Shown here: positions 1-11,171 of the stretch, in pieces
Numbering within the stretch: the first letter of the stretch is position 1
Layout of the letters: every line of letters starts with the position of its first letter
Origin: Salisapilia sapeloensis
Lineage: Eukaryota > Oomycota > Peronosporomycetes > Peronosporales > Salisapiliaceae
DNA: 64,000 nt
NCBI GenBank assembly: GCA_023334545.1
Contig: JAADVB010000018.1
Location: 1 to 64,000, forward strand
Direction of reading: 5' to 3'
Position numbers and translations under genes: made by a program
Notes under the pieces: model-generated
Seen by the model: the letters and a program-made list of their open reading frames with translations, nothing else
The model's database searches: none
Told to the model about the DNA's origin: nothing

Positions 1-1
1 C

Positions 2-244
2 CTCGAGTACTTGTGCGCTGAAATCCTTGAGCTCGCCGGTAACGCCGCTCGTGACCACAAGAAGACGCGTATCATCCCGCGTCACATTCAGATGGCCGTC
101 CGTAACGATGAAGAGCTCAACAAGCTCCTTGGCGACGTCACTATCGCCCAGGGTGGTGTCATGCCGAACATCCACAACGTCCTTTTGCCCAAGAAGAGTG
201 CTTCCAGCGGCAAGAAGGGTGCTTCCGTCTCCCAGGACTACTAG
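2..244 (+). CDS. Histone H2A, 3' part (cut by window edge)
   Basis: The open frame enters from the window edge and ends at TAG 242-244. It encodes the second half of the H2A histone fold: the alpha-2/alpha-3 region ([19 protein letters not shown]), the docking segment ([19 protein letters not shown]) and a basic tail. H2A pairs with H2B in the nucleosome core. The protein ends [12 protein letters not shown]; a terminal SQ-(D/E)-aromatic motif is the damage-kinase phosphorylation site that metazoa keep in H2A.X and fungi in their canonical H2A. Whether this is the main H2A or an H2A.X variant cannot be told from one copy. Family identity is certain; the N-terminus lies outside the window. Confidence 0.97.
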   Translation, partial: LEYLCAEILELAGNAARDHKKTRIIPRHIQMAVRNDEELNKLLGDVTIAQGGVMPNIHNVLLPKKSASSGKKGASVSQDY

Positions 245-371
245 GCACATTGTGTACCTTTTGATCTGAAGTGCGTGCGTCGTGTAAATTGAGATAGCTC
301 GATACGTCTAGCGGTGACGTCCACCTAAATGGCCAACAAGATCATCTTTATTCTTATTCCTAGTCTTGATA

Positions 372-2611
372 TTAGCTTTGTGCATGAAAGAAAGCAAGAA
401 TCTGTTCCGTATTCGTTGCTTGTGTCACTAGCTTATCCTCTCGCATCCGGACAAAACGTGGGAATCGAAGCGCTAGTCCTTTAGCTTTCTCTTCCATCGA
501 TGCGCCACAAGTGTATAGACGAGAAGATGTGAGCTGCGTCGCTTTGACTTCCCACACGTTACGAGGATGGAACCATACATCCGGTTGATGCGGTGCAGAG
601 GGGTTGACTCGATAGTCTTCCGGAAGTGTCTTCTCTCCGACGGAGGAGATGACGTCTTGAGCCAACATTCGCGTCAATTCCGAAAGCTGTGCATCCGAGA
701 AACCTGTACCGACCTTGCCAATCGTCTAGAATAGATGTAGGATAGGCCATAGACAAGGGAAATAGATACCTCATGCGCTTACCTCGTACTGGTTCGTCTT
801 GGCGTTATATGCTGCTAAGAGGAAGGATCCGTAGACACCGGCCCTTCGTCCTTTGCCATAGTACGCTCCGATTGGAACGAGATCGAGCGTGTCGGGTAAG
901 AAAGCACCAGAGTTACCACTGTCCGGAGCCAAGTAGTCTTGCTTGAGCTTCATCCAACTATACGACCTCTTGCCTGCCTCGTACGTCGATGTCAAGGTCT
1001 TGACCATCAGACCTTCGCATCCGGCATCCACGGATGCCTGGAGGAAGTGCCGGATGCTCTCGGCTGTTGTCTGGCTCGAGACGTCTTGGTGGACAGCTAG
1101 TTCATAGTACCCACTCGCCTCTTTCGTGACTTTTCGTAGCGTCTGCCGTCGATCGGACAGAGGATGCTGGAGAAGACTGTCGTTATGTAAGAGAAGATCG
1201 AACGCAAAGAGACAAAAGTCGGTCGTGGACTTGGTCTGTAGGACTTGGAAAGGCAAGAAATGACTACCACCTACTTTGCTCCTGTCCACCGCAACGACTT
1301 CACCTTCTACGATCAACTCTACGTCCTCCTCATGCGTCTGCTCTTGGAGCAACGACAAGATCGATGCATACTTTTCTGTCTGATCTTCCAAGTTACGACT
1401 AAATACTCTTCCTACTTGTATTTTATTCTGCACGAGAGAAAGATGGACCTGGACTCTTGCACCATCGTACTTAAATTCACAAGTGGCTGGGACAATGTCG
1501 TCTGAAGTGGAAGAAGATAGTCGTTGGACGACATTCTCGACGCTATTCATGGCATTTGCACCCATTGTCAAGACTGGAATACCTACTTTTGGTCTAGTAG
1601 ATGCACGTAAGACTGTTTCTCGACGCTCGCTGTTTGTCTCGTGCTGGAGGTTATATAAAGCAGATGTGAGGGCATCCAAGTCTGGTCGTTGGGAGTATGC
1701 ACGGGTGACTGTAGCTATCCATTGTCGAAGTTTAGACGTGTCTACAGCATCGTCCACTGGATTTTGGTGGGATGCAATGGCGAGGGCTGAAAGGACGGAC
1801 TTTTCGCCTAATCCGAGACGAAGGTTCTGTTGCTATGGACACTAGAGCTAGTACTTTGGTTTTGACATGCATGGGAAGGAAGTGGCGTACAGATAAGAGA
1901 CGGAAGAGCACGACTTGCTCTTCAAAAGACCTGCATCGATGTAGAAGATCAAGAGCTCGACTCCTTTTCCTGTCAGTCGATCCTTTACCTTCTTCCTTGG
2001 CGATTTCACGTAGTTCCTGTAGTACTGCTGTATTCGAGAGACCTGTTTGATCCTGATTGCTGTCTTTATACGGCGGGAGATGTCCTTGATCTACGAGCAA
2101 ACGAGCAGCGGCTCCTAAATCTGTACTTTGTCTTACTGCATCAGGAACTATAGTGGATGTCTGGCTTGAGTCACTAGAGCTATGGCTTGCGCAGAGTCCT
2201 TCGAGGACTGGCATTAGACTCTTGACGTTCAGCCGAAGCTCGACGCCTTCGAAGGATGGCGCTAGCTATCGACAGAGTGTTTCGATCAATAAAGAGCGAA
2301 TTAGGTAAATCTTGTTGGTTATACCTGGGATCTAGTTAGGTACACAGCACTTGTGAGTTCCTCTGGACTGGCTTCGTTCATCAAATGCTGGTAATAGTCG
2401 GCTAGAATGCCAATTCGCTCATCACGTGATGGCGTTGCGTTCTGTAGACAGCAACGCACCAATTTAAGTTGAACAATTAGTTATGATACGAGACAATGGA
2501 GACACCTACTTCAATTGCCTGAAAGGTCTTTGCTAACTCTGTGAAGGATGTGGTGGATGCTGATAGGCATCGCTGTCTGCATTGCCATGGGAGCATCAGA
2601 GCTCCATGCAT
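372..2611 (-). CDS. LIG1: ATP-dependent DNA ligase I (5 exons)
   Basis: Nick-sealing DNA ligase of replication and repair. Exons (minus strand): 2611-2510, 2441-2325, 2265-1891, 1826-783, 725-372; introns are 57-68 nt with GT..AG ends, and all joins are phase 0, giving about 663 residues. The DNA-binding domain comes first (ELAKTFQAIE; RLGLGEKSVLSALA across the 1827-1890 intron). The nucleotidyltransferase core has motif I KYDGAR (catalytic Lys), motif III EGEVVAVD, motif IV EGLMVK and motif V WMKLKQDYL; the OB domain ends at TAA 372-374. The start is uncertain: ATG 2611 gives MHGALMLPWQCRQRCLSAS, basic and Ser/Ala-rich, which could be a mitochondrial presequence. The usual long N-terminal extension with a PCNA-binding box is not seen, so upstream exons may exist. 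Confidence 0.93.
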
Positions 2612-3042
2612 CCTAGTAAGCTTTCTTATGTGCAACATCGCTTCGACTACATATTCAGTTGTTAAGCATTATAGCAAGCATTGCATGTTGATGGCGACAA
2701 CTGGGTACTTGGCGTTGCCTAGGTGGTCGGTGGATGAGATGCAGAGCTGCGAGCTCGTCGCGGCGTGTGATGCCGAGGGTATATTTAGTTTGGGGGGAAA
2801 TTAGGAGGATGGTATAAAGCGAGAGATCATGAAGGGATGTTTGGCTCCGCACGAGCTGTCATGCGAATCAAATGCACTATCATCGAGTACTGCATAGCCA
2901 TATACTTTTGAGAACTATAATTTCATACCATGACAAGTTATCAAGAAGAAAGAGCTACATGTAACTATAGAAACCACTTTTACAAAAGCTGTTTGACATC
3001 CATAATCATCGTTCGCCTTCGTTATAACGCCTTGTATGCAGT
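2612..3042. other. Intergenic gap
   Basis: Lies between the ligase 5' end and the 3' end of the next minus-strand gene. It should hold the ligase promoter and possibly missing 5' exons. I see no convincing coding frame, repeat or RNA gene. Confidence 0.5.
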
Positions 3043-4056
3043 TTAATGCAGTGGAAAGCGGTTCTTTAGCCAACTGACAAGACTCTGAATGACCTCTTCT
3101 CGTTCAGGTTCATCGAATATGGCATGGTAGAGCCCATCAAATTCTCGGAACTCCTTGTCTTCATTCGCAATCCGGTTATAGAACTCACGTGCGCTTTCGA
3201 GACTGGTGACTTTATCTTCCGTACCCATGAGCATCAATACTGGAAGTTGGCAGAATGCACTCGACGCTGTCGTCACCCTTTCGTCCGTCTCCAATGCCTG
3301 CATTGTCACCAATGACTACAACATGATTAATATTATATATAAAATAAATAAATAATAATGTCATACTTGTACTCCCATGCAAATGGTGGCGTTACCAGTC
3401 GTCACAAGCGGGTCTTGCTCCATGTCGTCCAGAAAGCCTGGTCGACGACTAATATAGTCAGGATTGACGGCCGGCACGATTCTCGCCGTGGGAAAGAAGC
3501 TTGCAAGTGGCTTTGCCAGGTACATGTACAAGCGGAGAGTCAGCGTCATCTCGAGGCTAAGCGCTGGTCCAGCGAGTATGAGCGCTTGTAGTTCATGCTC
3601 GGCAGACAATGCCGTGAGTGTACTGACGAGTGACCCAAGTGAGAATCCACATAGAGCGATGGGAGGCAGCTTGTCACCAAGGAAGGGTGGTAGTACACTT
3701 GTTTTTGCATGAGCAATCATCTCATTCGTATCTTCGACAAAGTGGCGAAAGTCTTCGACCGTAGCTCGTTCCCCAATTGGCTCATTGTCACTCATGCCAT
3801 GACTGATGAGGTCGTAGGCAAAGACACCAAAGTCGTTTTTGCACAACTCTTCATACAAGGCGTAATAACGTCGACAGTGCTCTCCAACTCCGTGGAGGAA
3901 GACAATAACACCTCGCAGTGTGTGGTTCTTGGGTGGCAAGACAGTAACGTAGGCAAGGTCGAGGCCCCGTGCATTCGTGTGCTTCCCTTCATCGTGGCGA
4001 AAGTCCTTTGGAAGGTCCTTGACCCGGTATTCTAGCGGAAGTTTATCAGTTGCCAT
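3043..4056 (-). CDS. Monoglyceride-lipase-like alpha/beta hydrolase (2 exons)
   Basis: Serine hydrolase of the monoacylglycerol lipase type, expected to release a fatty acid from a monoglyceride or similar ester. Exons 4056-3367 and 3315-3043 are joined across a 51-nt AT-rich GT..AG intron in phase 0; the product is 320 residues, close to the usual size. Visible are the oxyanion loop HGVGEH, the nucleophile elbow GFSLGS, the acidic triad member in MGTEDKV and the catalytic His in LYHAIFDEPE, so the triad is complete. No signal peptide or membrane segment is evident, so it is probably cytosolic or peripheral. Substrate is not determined by sequence; lysophospholipase activity is an alternative. 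Confidence 0.9.
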
Positions 4057-6334
4057 CGACTTGAGCTTTTGGAGGAATCCCTTCTTGTGCTTAAATTTGA
4101 TTGTGTCCCGCGAGCTTCCCGAACGTTGTATAATCGTGGCGCGTATGGAGGATCAATGCTCTTGTCGATTCTTTTGCCCTATTTTTACCGAAGCCATCAT
4201 TGTGTAGGTAGGACACATGCAGACTGAATCATAATGAAAAATCGAAGCACTTCCAGCACAGGAGAAGGTTACTACTGTCGAATAGGCTTGTGGAGTAAGA
4301 AAATTGTGATCAAAGCTCTTGACTGAATAGAAATGCTCACCAACAAGTATATATCCTCCACGACCAACCTTTCATGTACTAAGATGGACTGGCAAGTGTT
4401 TGGAGTACTTATGTACTCTTCGCCGATATCGAGCAAAGAGTGTCCGTTTCGTGTCCATCTCTTCAATTGAACTTCAATCATCTGTTGTAAAAGCGACAAA
4501 AATGGGACAAATCGGTCACCACGTATGGCAAAGATCGAGTCTTTATTGATCATGCCTTCATTGCTCTGATCGATAGCTTTTCGTTCATTTTTATTTACGA
4601 TTGTAGAAAAGAAAAAGTTTGGTCACTGCGGAGTGTAATGTCAAACGTACATTTATCTTTGGAAGCATACAAGATGAAGAGCATGGAGCGATCGAACGTC
4701 AAGAGCTCGATGGTTCCGCAGGAGCAGTCAAACGACTAGTTCTCTCTACCTGAGCTATTCATTCAATCACGAATGTTTTTTTTGTATATATCATATAAGA
4801 ACGCTTAGTTGAATCATACTTAACTTAACTCTTGATGTTTCCAACCCATTTATAGGTAGGGTATGGAAATTGGTCATGTAGATTGGATGGACGTTAGTAT
4901 TTTCGACTCCATCCATAATGGTATCATTGCCTGTTGATGGTGATTTTTATAAAACTACTCGACCGACTTGTACCCTTACATAATTTTTGACCCTAGTTCT
5001 ACTACATCCTACAGCTTTCCAAAGGTGAAGTTATCAGTTTTCAACTAGTTCTAGCTGATCGAGAGACGATTTTTATTTGTTAGACCCGTGGCATACTTCC
5101 GCTCTGGTAAAGTTGGTACACCGTGTTCGAGCTGAATGCCAGTTCGGCAAAATTGAGATTCATCTTTTGTGATTACATTCGTGATAATCTAATCGGGCAG
5201 TTATGCGTTCGCTGAGAATTGCCGATTCGGATTTGCTACATGTTATGGAAACCATATAAACATTTTAATATAACTTCCTCGTCAAATTAGGAGTACAAGG
5301 GAAGTGACGGAAGGTGCGGATAAAGATGCCGCTTCATATGTTTGATATCTCTCTGTTTTGTAATCTAATGCAATCGGGAAGAAACGATATTCGAGAAGAC
5401 TTTAAGTTACATTGGTGTTCAAAATGTGCGAATTTGAAAAAGCGAGCGAAAGACTTGGTGAGATCTTCGCTTTACTTGCGTTAGTGAGCTCTTCGCTATT
5501 ATTTCGGAACTGGCGTAGTACCGTGGAGGACGGAATAATTGGTCGATATTTACGACTCGCATTGTATCCGTCCCAGTAAAACAGCGAAGAGCTCAATGTT
5601 GCAAGTAAATCGAATGCAACTTCAACCTGAGTGACTTTCGTTGATACACCGCGATACGCTCGACACTATTCCCGCCAAAGCATGACAGAGAAACGGACGA
5701 TGTACGTGGATACGAAGGGAAAGGTGGATAGCGACGTAAGAATGGGGCGAACCGCCAAAGACTTGATCAATGATTCCTAGTACAATTCATCTGTGTTTGA
5801 GTTCATAATACCCGATGATCCGCTCAACGACTACGTCCAAAGATTTCGAAGAGAAGATATCTCGTAAGTATTCGTTATGGCTATGCTATAGCATGAAATC
5901 TATCTAGGCTATGGTTCATACTTGTCAACCTGACAAGCACGATGCGTCTAGTGGTCGTATCGTTTGGAAGGTGATATGTGATACCTTTTGAAGAACTAGG
6001 TCGAAAGCAAATTTGTTTACTTGCATACATCCCTCGTAAACTGCTCTGTCTATGTATCCATTTCGACTGTTCAAAGCTGAGCGATTGACCCATTCAGCTT
6101 GACCAAACACCTTCGAGTCGCTATTCGATGCACAGAAACCACTTCATAAGTTCTAAAAAGTAGGAATTAATATATTAAGCATAACATTTGTCTGAAGAAG
6201 TAAATGGCTTGTATTTAATTTAATCCATATCCACTTCAACACTCGGAATAATAGATATTTGTGTCTATACGATGGAGACTTGGCTTGTGGAGATGTTTAA
6301 CCGATTCGAGCCAAAGGGACCGCATGTCGATGAA
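4057..6334. other. Long non-coding stretch with one dispersed repeat copy
   Basis: About 2.3 kb with no gene I can support. It contains repeat copy A (5128-5655). A 93-codon minus-strand frame around 4272-4553 has no recognisable domain or partner exons and I do not call it. The rest is AT-rich sequence with scattered stops in all frames. Confidence 0.6.
5128..5655. repeat. Dispersed repeat, copy A
   Basis: Matches 19586-20103 in the same orientation. The match is strongest from 5398 to 5640, where the sequences are near-identical (for example AAAATGTGCGAATTTGAAAA). Towards the 5' side identity falls, and indels are visible. Copy A carries an extra 26 bases near 5462-5487, flanked by the short direct repeat GTGAG(A/C)TCTTCGCT, which looks like a local duplication. 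Neither copy encodes a recognisable protein on both strands consistently, and no terminal inverted repeats or target-site duplications were obvious, so the class of element is unknown. Confidence 0.8.
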
Positions 6335-7169
6335 TTAATCATCTAGATCAATAGCAATGTGATTCGATGTGCTGATTGTGTCGTCATCTGAAGACAACTC
6401 TGCCTGGCTGTCATCAAGTATGATGGTGATGGAAACATGAGCATCCAAAGGTAGGTCTTCGTCCATCCTTTCCTTTTTCGCGTTGCATAGATCAAGTGGA
6501 CACAACAAGTAGCTACTCAGCTTTTGTATAGGAGAAAACTTGACGTAGACGCAGATGATGAGGATGCAGACGCCGAAATTTGCGGATGGCGATGGTGTCG
6601 CCTGGAGCTGCGCGATGGAGATGCGTGAGGCTACTTACGATGGAGATGGCGAGGACGAGAGCTGAAGGAATTTTTCCGCTCTTCGCTCGAATGATGTCGA
6701 GAACGGTATGAACCCGAATAGTGGTGCGGACGAGACTGATAACCGCAGCGATGTACCGAAGGAGTTGGTGATCGGTAAGGCCAGACATTTCGACGGAGTA
6801 GTGCGTGAGGGAGGGTGCGAATGCGAGTAAGGTTCCTTCAAAGAGAAAGGTAGCAATCGTGCCAAGGATGGCAGTCGAGCCACGACGACTCGTCGGCGCA
6901 TGAGTGGCATATATAACTAGGCTAAGAAGAGTCGTGAAAAAGCTGAGGAAGTGCGCAATGGCGGTCGGTGTGATGGCATTGCGGGTGTAGGCATATAGAC
7001 CCCAAGACTGGGCAAATGGAGCCAAGAGGACGAGAGACAGGAGCGAAAGCTTATCTGTGGAGTTCATCTGGGCGGCTTGGATGGCGTTTAGAAACGTGGA
7101 AACGTAGAGGTGGAACGTCGGGATCGACGCGATAATCAAGATGGCGATATCTAGTATATCGATGGACAT
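6335..7169 (-). CDS. SWEET-like sugar transporter, 37-nt intron or frameshift
   Basis: Hydrophobic multi-pass protein of about 265-270 residues, the size of SWEET (MtN3/saliva) uniporters, which move sugars across membranes. The first frame runs from ATG 7169 and shows six hydrophobic spans, with SWEET-like spacing of two three-helix bundles around a linker helix. The last helix (NFGVCILIICVYVKF) lies in another frame that stays open to TAA 6335-6337, followed by an acidic tail. Two readings connect them: a GTAAGT donor at 6638 with AG acceptor at 6602 (37 nt, far shorter than other introns here), or one extra base near 6583-6590. The second restores the family's TM6-TM7 spacing better. Family assignment rests on topology and weak motifs. 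Confidence 0.55.
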
Positions 7170-7998
7170 CTTGGTGGCTTGGTTTGGTAATTGGTTCGCA
7201 GTAGAGTGGTGGGAGTACAGGCAGCTAGTAGCAGGTCATAGCGGCTTGCGTATATTAGACTGTACTCAACAGTGAGGCTCCAAAACCGAGGGTTTCCACT
7301 CGCACTTACTATAGAAAGCATTTTCTAATATTGCCAATTTTTATGCCGTGAACTCCCTTGTGATATTCTCTTGATGGTAACTCCTACGGCATGCTTTGAG
7401 AGTGATATCATCCGAAAGCCCTTGATCTAGTGAGTAGAATACAGTTGCTCTGAAAGGTAGGCATGAAATATACGCCGAGCAAGATCACTTTTAAACAGCT
7501 TAGTACCATGATGTACGTTCTCGATCGACACTTCGTGTGACAAGTAGGCTTAGCTTGAGGTAAGCAGACTTGACGATGTAGCGCTATCCGATCTTTTGAG
7601 TCGTATGTTCTCCGTATCAGACTGAGCTGTAGATGCAAGATAAGGCGGGATTTCTTAGAATCAAATTGTCACATCTAGTAGATTCTTAGCTAGAAGTATA
7701 TGCACATGGAACTCTCTAATTGTTTGATCTAAGTTTAATGATTGCTAAAGAAGACTCGAGACACATCCATCTACACTTTCTTTACCTAAAGGTTGCTGTG
7801 GATCGGACGTGGAGGTAAGAAGATGTTGGATAGACTGGAGCGAGTACTCGATAAAGATGCCAATCTGTTGGTCTGTATGAAGTGCATTTAACGCTTCCAA
7901 TCATGACTTGCAACCGACAAAACTTGCATTCGCTTTTACGTCACAAGGCATGGTAACCAAATTTGAAAGTCTAAACTAAAACACTATATTTCGGCAAC
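7170..7998. other. Intergenic gap
   Basis: Holds the promoter of the SWEET-like gene and the 3' side of UTP14. Only short frames without conserved character are present; I see no repeat or RNA gene. Confidence 0.5.
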
Positions 7999-10602
7999 CT
8001 AGAGCTTGGCTTTTCGCTTGTTCTTCTGCGCACTCTCTTTCTCTTTCCTAGCCTGTTTCTTATCCTCTTTACTCAGCTTCAACGCATCAATTGCTTGACC
8101 TGCGCGCTTCATGATCTTCGGCGCAGTCATCTTTGCCGTCGAGGATGCTGTATTCCAGTCGCTGCCAAGAGGGTTGCGCATCGCCATCTCATACTCTGCT
8201 CGAGATGTGAAGGGGTACGGCACGTCCTTGACCGTGAACTTGGCTCCTTTCTTGTCTTTCCGTTCATTCAACAGCACGCGCTGCATCTTACTGTCCTTTC
8301 GCTTAGCCAATGCCTGCTTCTTCGAGTCCTCAGCGAGTTTCTTCGCCTGTTTCTCGCGTTGCTTTTGTCGGAAAGATGGCTGGACACCAGCTCCAGCCCA
8401 GCTTCCCCATCCAGACATGCCAGCGAGCTTGGCGATCTCACCCCCCTTCTTCGCATCAGCGTCTTCCGCCGCCAACTTTTCCTTCTCTTCAGCAATCTCA
8501 TCCTCGTCTTCACCGGCAAACGCAAACGCACGTTCGACAAGCTCTTCCTGTGTCGGTTCGTGCTTGGCTTTCTTCTCCGAAGCCTCCGTCGTCTCTAGCT
8601 TTCGCTTCTTACTCTGCTTTCCATCGTCTGCATTCGCATTGGCTTGCAAAGATGTGAGAGCAGATGCCACTTGCGCTCCTTCTTGCGTCTTCTTCTTACT
8701 CTTCTTCGATCGTCGTTTCGACGTCGATGCAGTAGATGAGACCCACGGGTTGGCTTCACCAGCAGCAGACTCTTCAACATCCGACTCATCCTCCTCTTCT
8801 GCATTCGCATGACTCAGCTCATACGAGTCTGCCGTCTTCTCCTCACCGACGTTGACACTCGAGCTCTTGTCGTTGTCAAGGTCGACAGCGATAGCTCCGG
8901 CTGCTCGGGCCGACTTACCGCCATGCATACCAACATCCGCTGTCTGCATCGCTCCCTTCGCTAGCTTGGCGCCAACCTTCTTCTTGTCTCCGGCCGTCGG
9001 TTTAATTTTCTTTCGACGAGGCTCGTCCTGCTCGGCTTCCGACTCCTCTTCCTCTCCTTCCATCTCCCTGAGCAACGCTTCTGCCTCCGCCTTGGCACGT
9101 TCTCTCTGCTTTTCCGCCGCTCGCTGCATGAACTTCATGCCTTGCAGTCCCTTCTGCTTTGTCGTGTTCTTGCTGTCTTCATCAATGTCCGCCAGTAGTC
9201 CTTGCACTTGTTCCTCCGCATCCTCAGCGTCGTCACTATCATCCGACTCGGCCGTATCCATCTTCTTTCGGAGCTCTTGACCTCTCTTGAGCTGCTCCGA
9301 GATGGCTGCACGTGTCTGGTCATCGGCATTGATGCCTCGACCAAGCTGATGCTTCACCCACTTGGACGTGTTCGTGTGTTTCAGCGTCATGCGCTCCATC
9401 GCTCTCTTCTCAGCAGCCTCCATCTCTGCTTGTTTCGCTAGCTCTGGATCCATCTGCTTGAGCTGTTCCTGGTGCTTCGCTGCTAGCTTCTTGTCTTGAC
9501 TGTTACGGATTTTATGATACAGCTTGCTCTTAATCTTCTTCGCACGCTTGCTCTTCTGTTCTTCGTAGAAGAGCATCGAGCGCATCTTGGCTAGTTCCCG
9601 ATGTCTTTGCTCCACTTCTTCTTTCGAGACAGCATTGCGTTGGAGCTCCTCGGCTTCATCCTTGGCGATGCTCTTGTCTGTTAAGTCACCTGCTTGTAGC
9701 AACTCCGCGACTTTCTTTTCCATGTCGTTCTCAGCAGAAAACTTGTGTGTGAGAGCAGCAGTGGTCATGTGTTCCACTTTCGGCGCTTGGTGACGCAGAT
9801 CCAAAGTCTTTTTCTGACGATTACGACGCACGACAGGCTGGAATTCGTCCATTTCATCCTTCTTTTTGCTGTACGTGACTCGACGATTCGCACGTTCTTC
9901 CACGATAGGAGCAGAAACAGCATTGAGAGCATTCGATTCATCTAGTCCTTTCAACTGGGTACGGAAATGGGCGATATCGACTTCAGAAGTGTCTTTGCTC
10001 TCTTCATTGTCAGAGGATGTACCTAACAACTTGCTCAGCGTGAGACCACCAGAGCCCGCGGTGGATGTATGGGCACTGTCGATGTCTGCAATGGGCTTAT
10101 GGGTACTGGAGGATGGTACTAGCGTACTGACTAATTGCTCCAATTGCTCCGTTTTATCTTCATTGTCATCATCTACAGTGGGTAGTCGTGAAGCAGGGCC
10201 ATCCCCGAGCATGTCCGAGAGCAAGTCTCCACCGGCCATGTCTTCATCACTCTCTTCAGCAGTATCCGATTCTTGCTTGTCGGCGTTCGTGGGGAAGAAA
10301 GAGCCATAGGCTTGTTCGTCGTCCGAGTCGAAGGCCTCATCTTCATCGACTTCCGAGTCGTGATCGAAATTTGTCGGCTCTTCATACTCGTATACTTCAT
10401 CGACATCAGCATTGGCATTCATACGAGCCTCGCGAGCATTCACTTCTTCCTCATCATCGGAATAAACGTCGTTCATAGCCTCCTGCTTGCGTTTGGACTT
10501 GCCTTTCGAAGCTTTGGCTTTACTTTTGGACGTAATTTTGGTACCACTAGATGCAGATTTTGCTGCATTAGCTTTGACAATTGACTTAGACTTCCTCGCC
10601 AT
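7999..10602 (-). CDS. UTP14: U3 snoRNP / SSU processome protein UTP14
   Basis: Single-exon gene, 867 residues, ATG 10602 to TAG 7999. UTP14 is a nucleolar component of the small-subunit processome that takes part in 18S rRNA maturation and, in yeast, activates the helicase Dhr1. The family core is visible around residues 335-420 (MRSMLFYEEQKSKRAKKIKS, then MTLKHTNTSKWVKHQLGRG). The C-terminal block GWGSWAGAG and PYPFTSRAEYEMAMRNPLG is also diagnostic. The first 200 residues are very acidic and low in complexity, and the tail is Lys-rich, as in homologues. The length fits the family. It is transcribed towards the SWEET-like gene. Confidence 0.95.
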   Translation of the reverse strand: MARKSKSIVKANAAKSASSGTKITSKSKAKASKGKSKRKQEAMNDVYSDDEEEVNAREARMNANADVDEVYEYEEPTNFDHDSEVDEDEAFDSDDEQAYGSFFPTNADKQESDTAEESDEDMAGGDLLSDMLGDGPASRLPTVDDDNEDKTEQLEQLVSTLVPSSSTHKPIADIDSAHTSTAGSGGLTLSKLLGTSSDNEESKDTSEVDIAHFRTQLKGLDESNALNAVSAPIVEERANRRVTYSKKKDEMDEFQPVVRRNRQKKTLDLRHQAPKVEHMTTAALTHKFSAENDMEKKVAELLQAGDLTDKSIAKDEAEELQRNAVSKEEVEQRHRELAKMRSMLFYEEQKSKRAKKIKSKLYHKIRNSQDKKLAAKHQEQLKQMDPELAKQAEMEAAEKRAMERMTLKHTNTSKWVKHQLGRGINADDQTRAAISEQLKRGQELRKKMDTAESDDSDDAEDAEEQVQGLLADIDEDSKNTTKQKGLQGMKFMQRAAEKQRERAKAEAEALLREMEGEEEESEAEQDEPRRKKIKPTAGDKKKVGAKLAKGAMQTADVGMHGGKSARAAGAIAVDLDNDKSSSVNVGEEKTADSYELSHANAEEEDESDVEESAAGEANPWVSSTASTSKRRSKKSKKKTQEGAQVASALTSLQANANADDGKQSKKRKLETTEASEKKAKHEPTQEELVERAFAFAGEDEDEIAEEKEKLAAEDADAKKGGEIAKLAGMSGWGSWAGAGVQPSFRQKQREKQAKKLAEDSKKQALAKRKDSKMQRVLLNERKDKKGAKFTVKDVPYPFTSRAEYEMAMRNPLGSDWNTASSTAKMTAPKIMKRAGQAIDALKLSKEDKKQARKEKESAQKNKRKAKL

Positions 10603-10739
10603 CGTAGGTAGGTAGTAATTGAGTGGAAGACGCTCCGCTCGTGGTCAAAATGGACCAAATATGTTTTGTGTCGAGTTTCGTTGGCCCGGAGCCCGTTGGG
10701 ACACTTTATATAAAAATGTGTATACAGTCGTCCGAGTAC

Positions 10740-11048
10740 ATGGCTACATTCCAAGTTGGTTCCGTCTTCGCCCAGAGCAGACAGGATGCTCCACGTCTTC
10801 TCGAGATAGTGTCCTCCACTAAGACAAAGCTAAGGGGTGCTATTTACTCAGGTAGAGATGGTAAAGTCTGGGTGCGATACATTATCTTACTAGTCGTGTT
10901 CTTTTCCGTCGGTACAGTCAAAGTGTCTATTCCGACCATTCCGATGGTCTACATCACTTGTCTACATATATGCTGTCTTCGCCACTACCTACTGTCACCA
11001 AGAGAAACGAAAAGCAAGAGACAACGACAAATGAGACCAAGAAAATAA
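10740..11048 (+). CDS. Uncertain small ORF between UTP14 and COX5C-like gene
   Basis: An open frame from ATG 10740 encodes about 102 residues with one hydrophobic span (YIILLVVFFSVGTV) and a basic tail. A second overlapping frame after an AG at about 10892 also stays open to near 11033 with a different hydrophobic stretch, so an intron (GT at 10851, 42 nt) is possible. I recognise no family, and the region would also have to supply the UTP14 promoter; a TATA-like TTTATATAAA occurs near 10695. It could be a real small membrane protein or chance. Confidence 0.2.
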   Translation: MATFQVGSVFAQSRQDAPRLLEIVSSTKTKLRGAIYSGRDGKVWVRYIILLVVFFSVGTVKVSIPTIPMVYITCLHICCLRHYLLSPRETKSKRQRQMRPRK

Positions 11049-11171
11049 ACTATTTCATCGCTTATCTTCTTCATCTACACAGTAAATCGTGCGAAAACGG
11101 TCGAATTTTTCGTAGCCATCCAGTCGCATTGGACTTGAAAGCTGCAGTTTATCTTGGTGCGTCGAATATGC

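Noticed and set aside
4272..4553. 93-codon minus-strand frame
   Set aside because: It has no domain, no clear start context and no flanking exons; kept as non-coding.
8095..8812. Long plus-strand frames opposite UTP14
   Set aside because: They are mirror images of the low-complexity acidic/basic coding sequence and have Ser/Leu-rich composition without domains.
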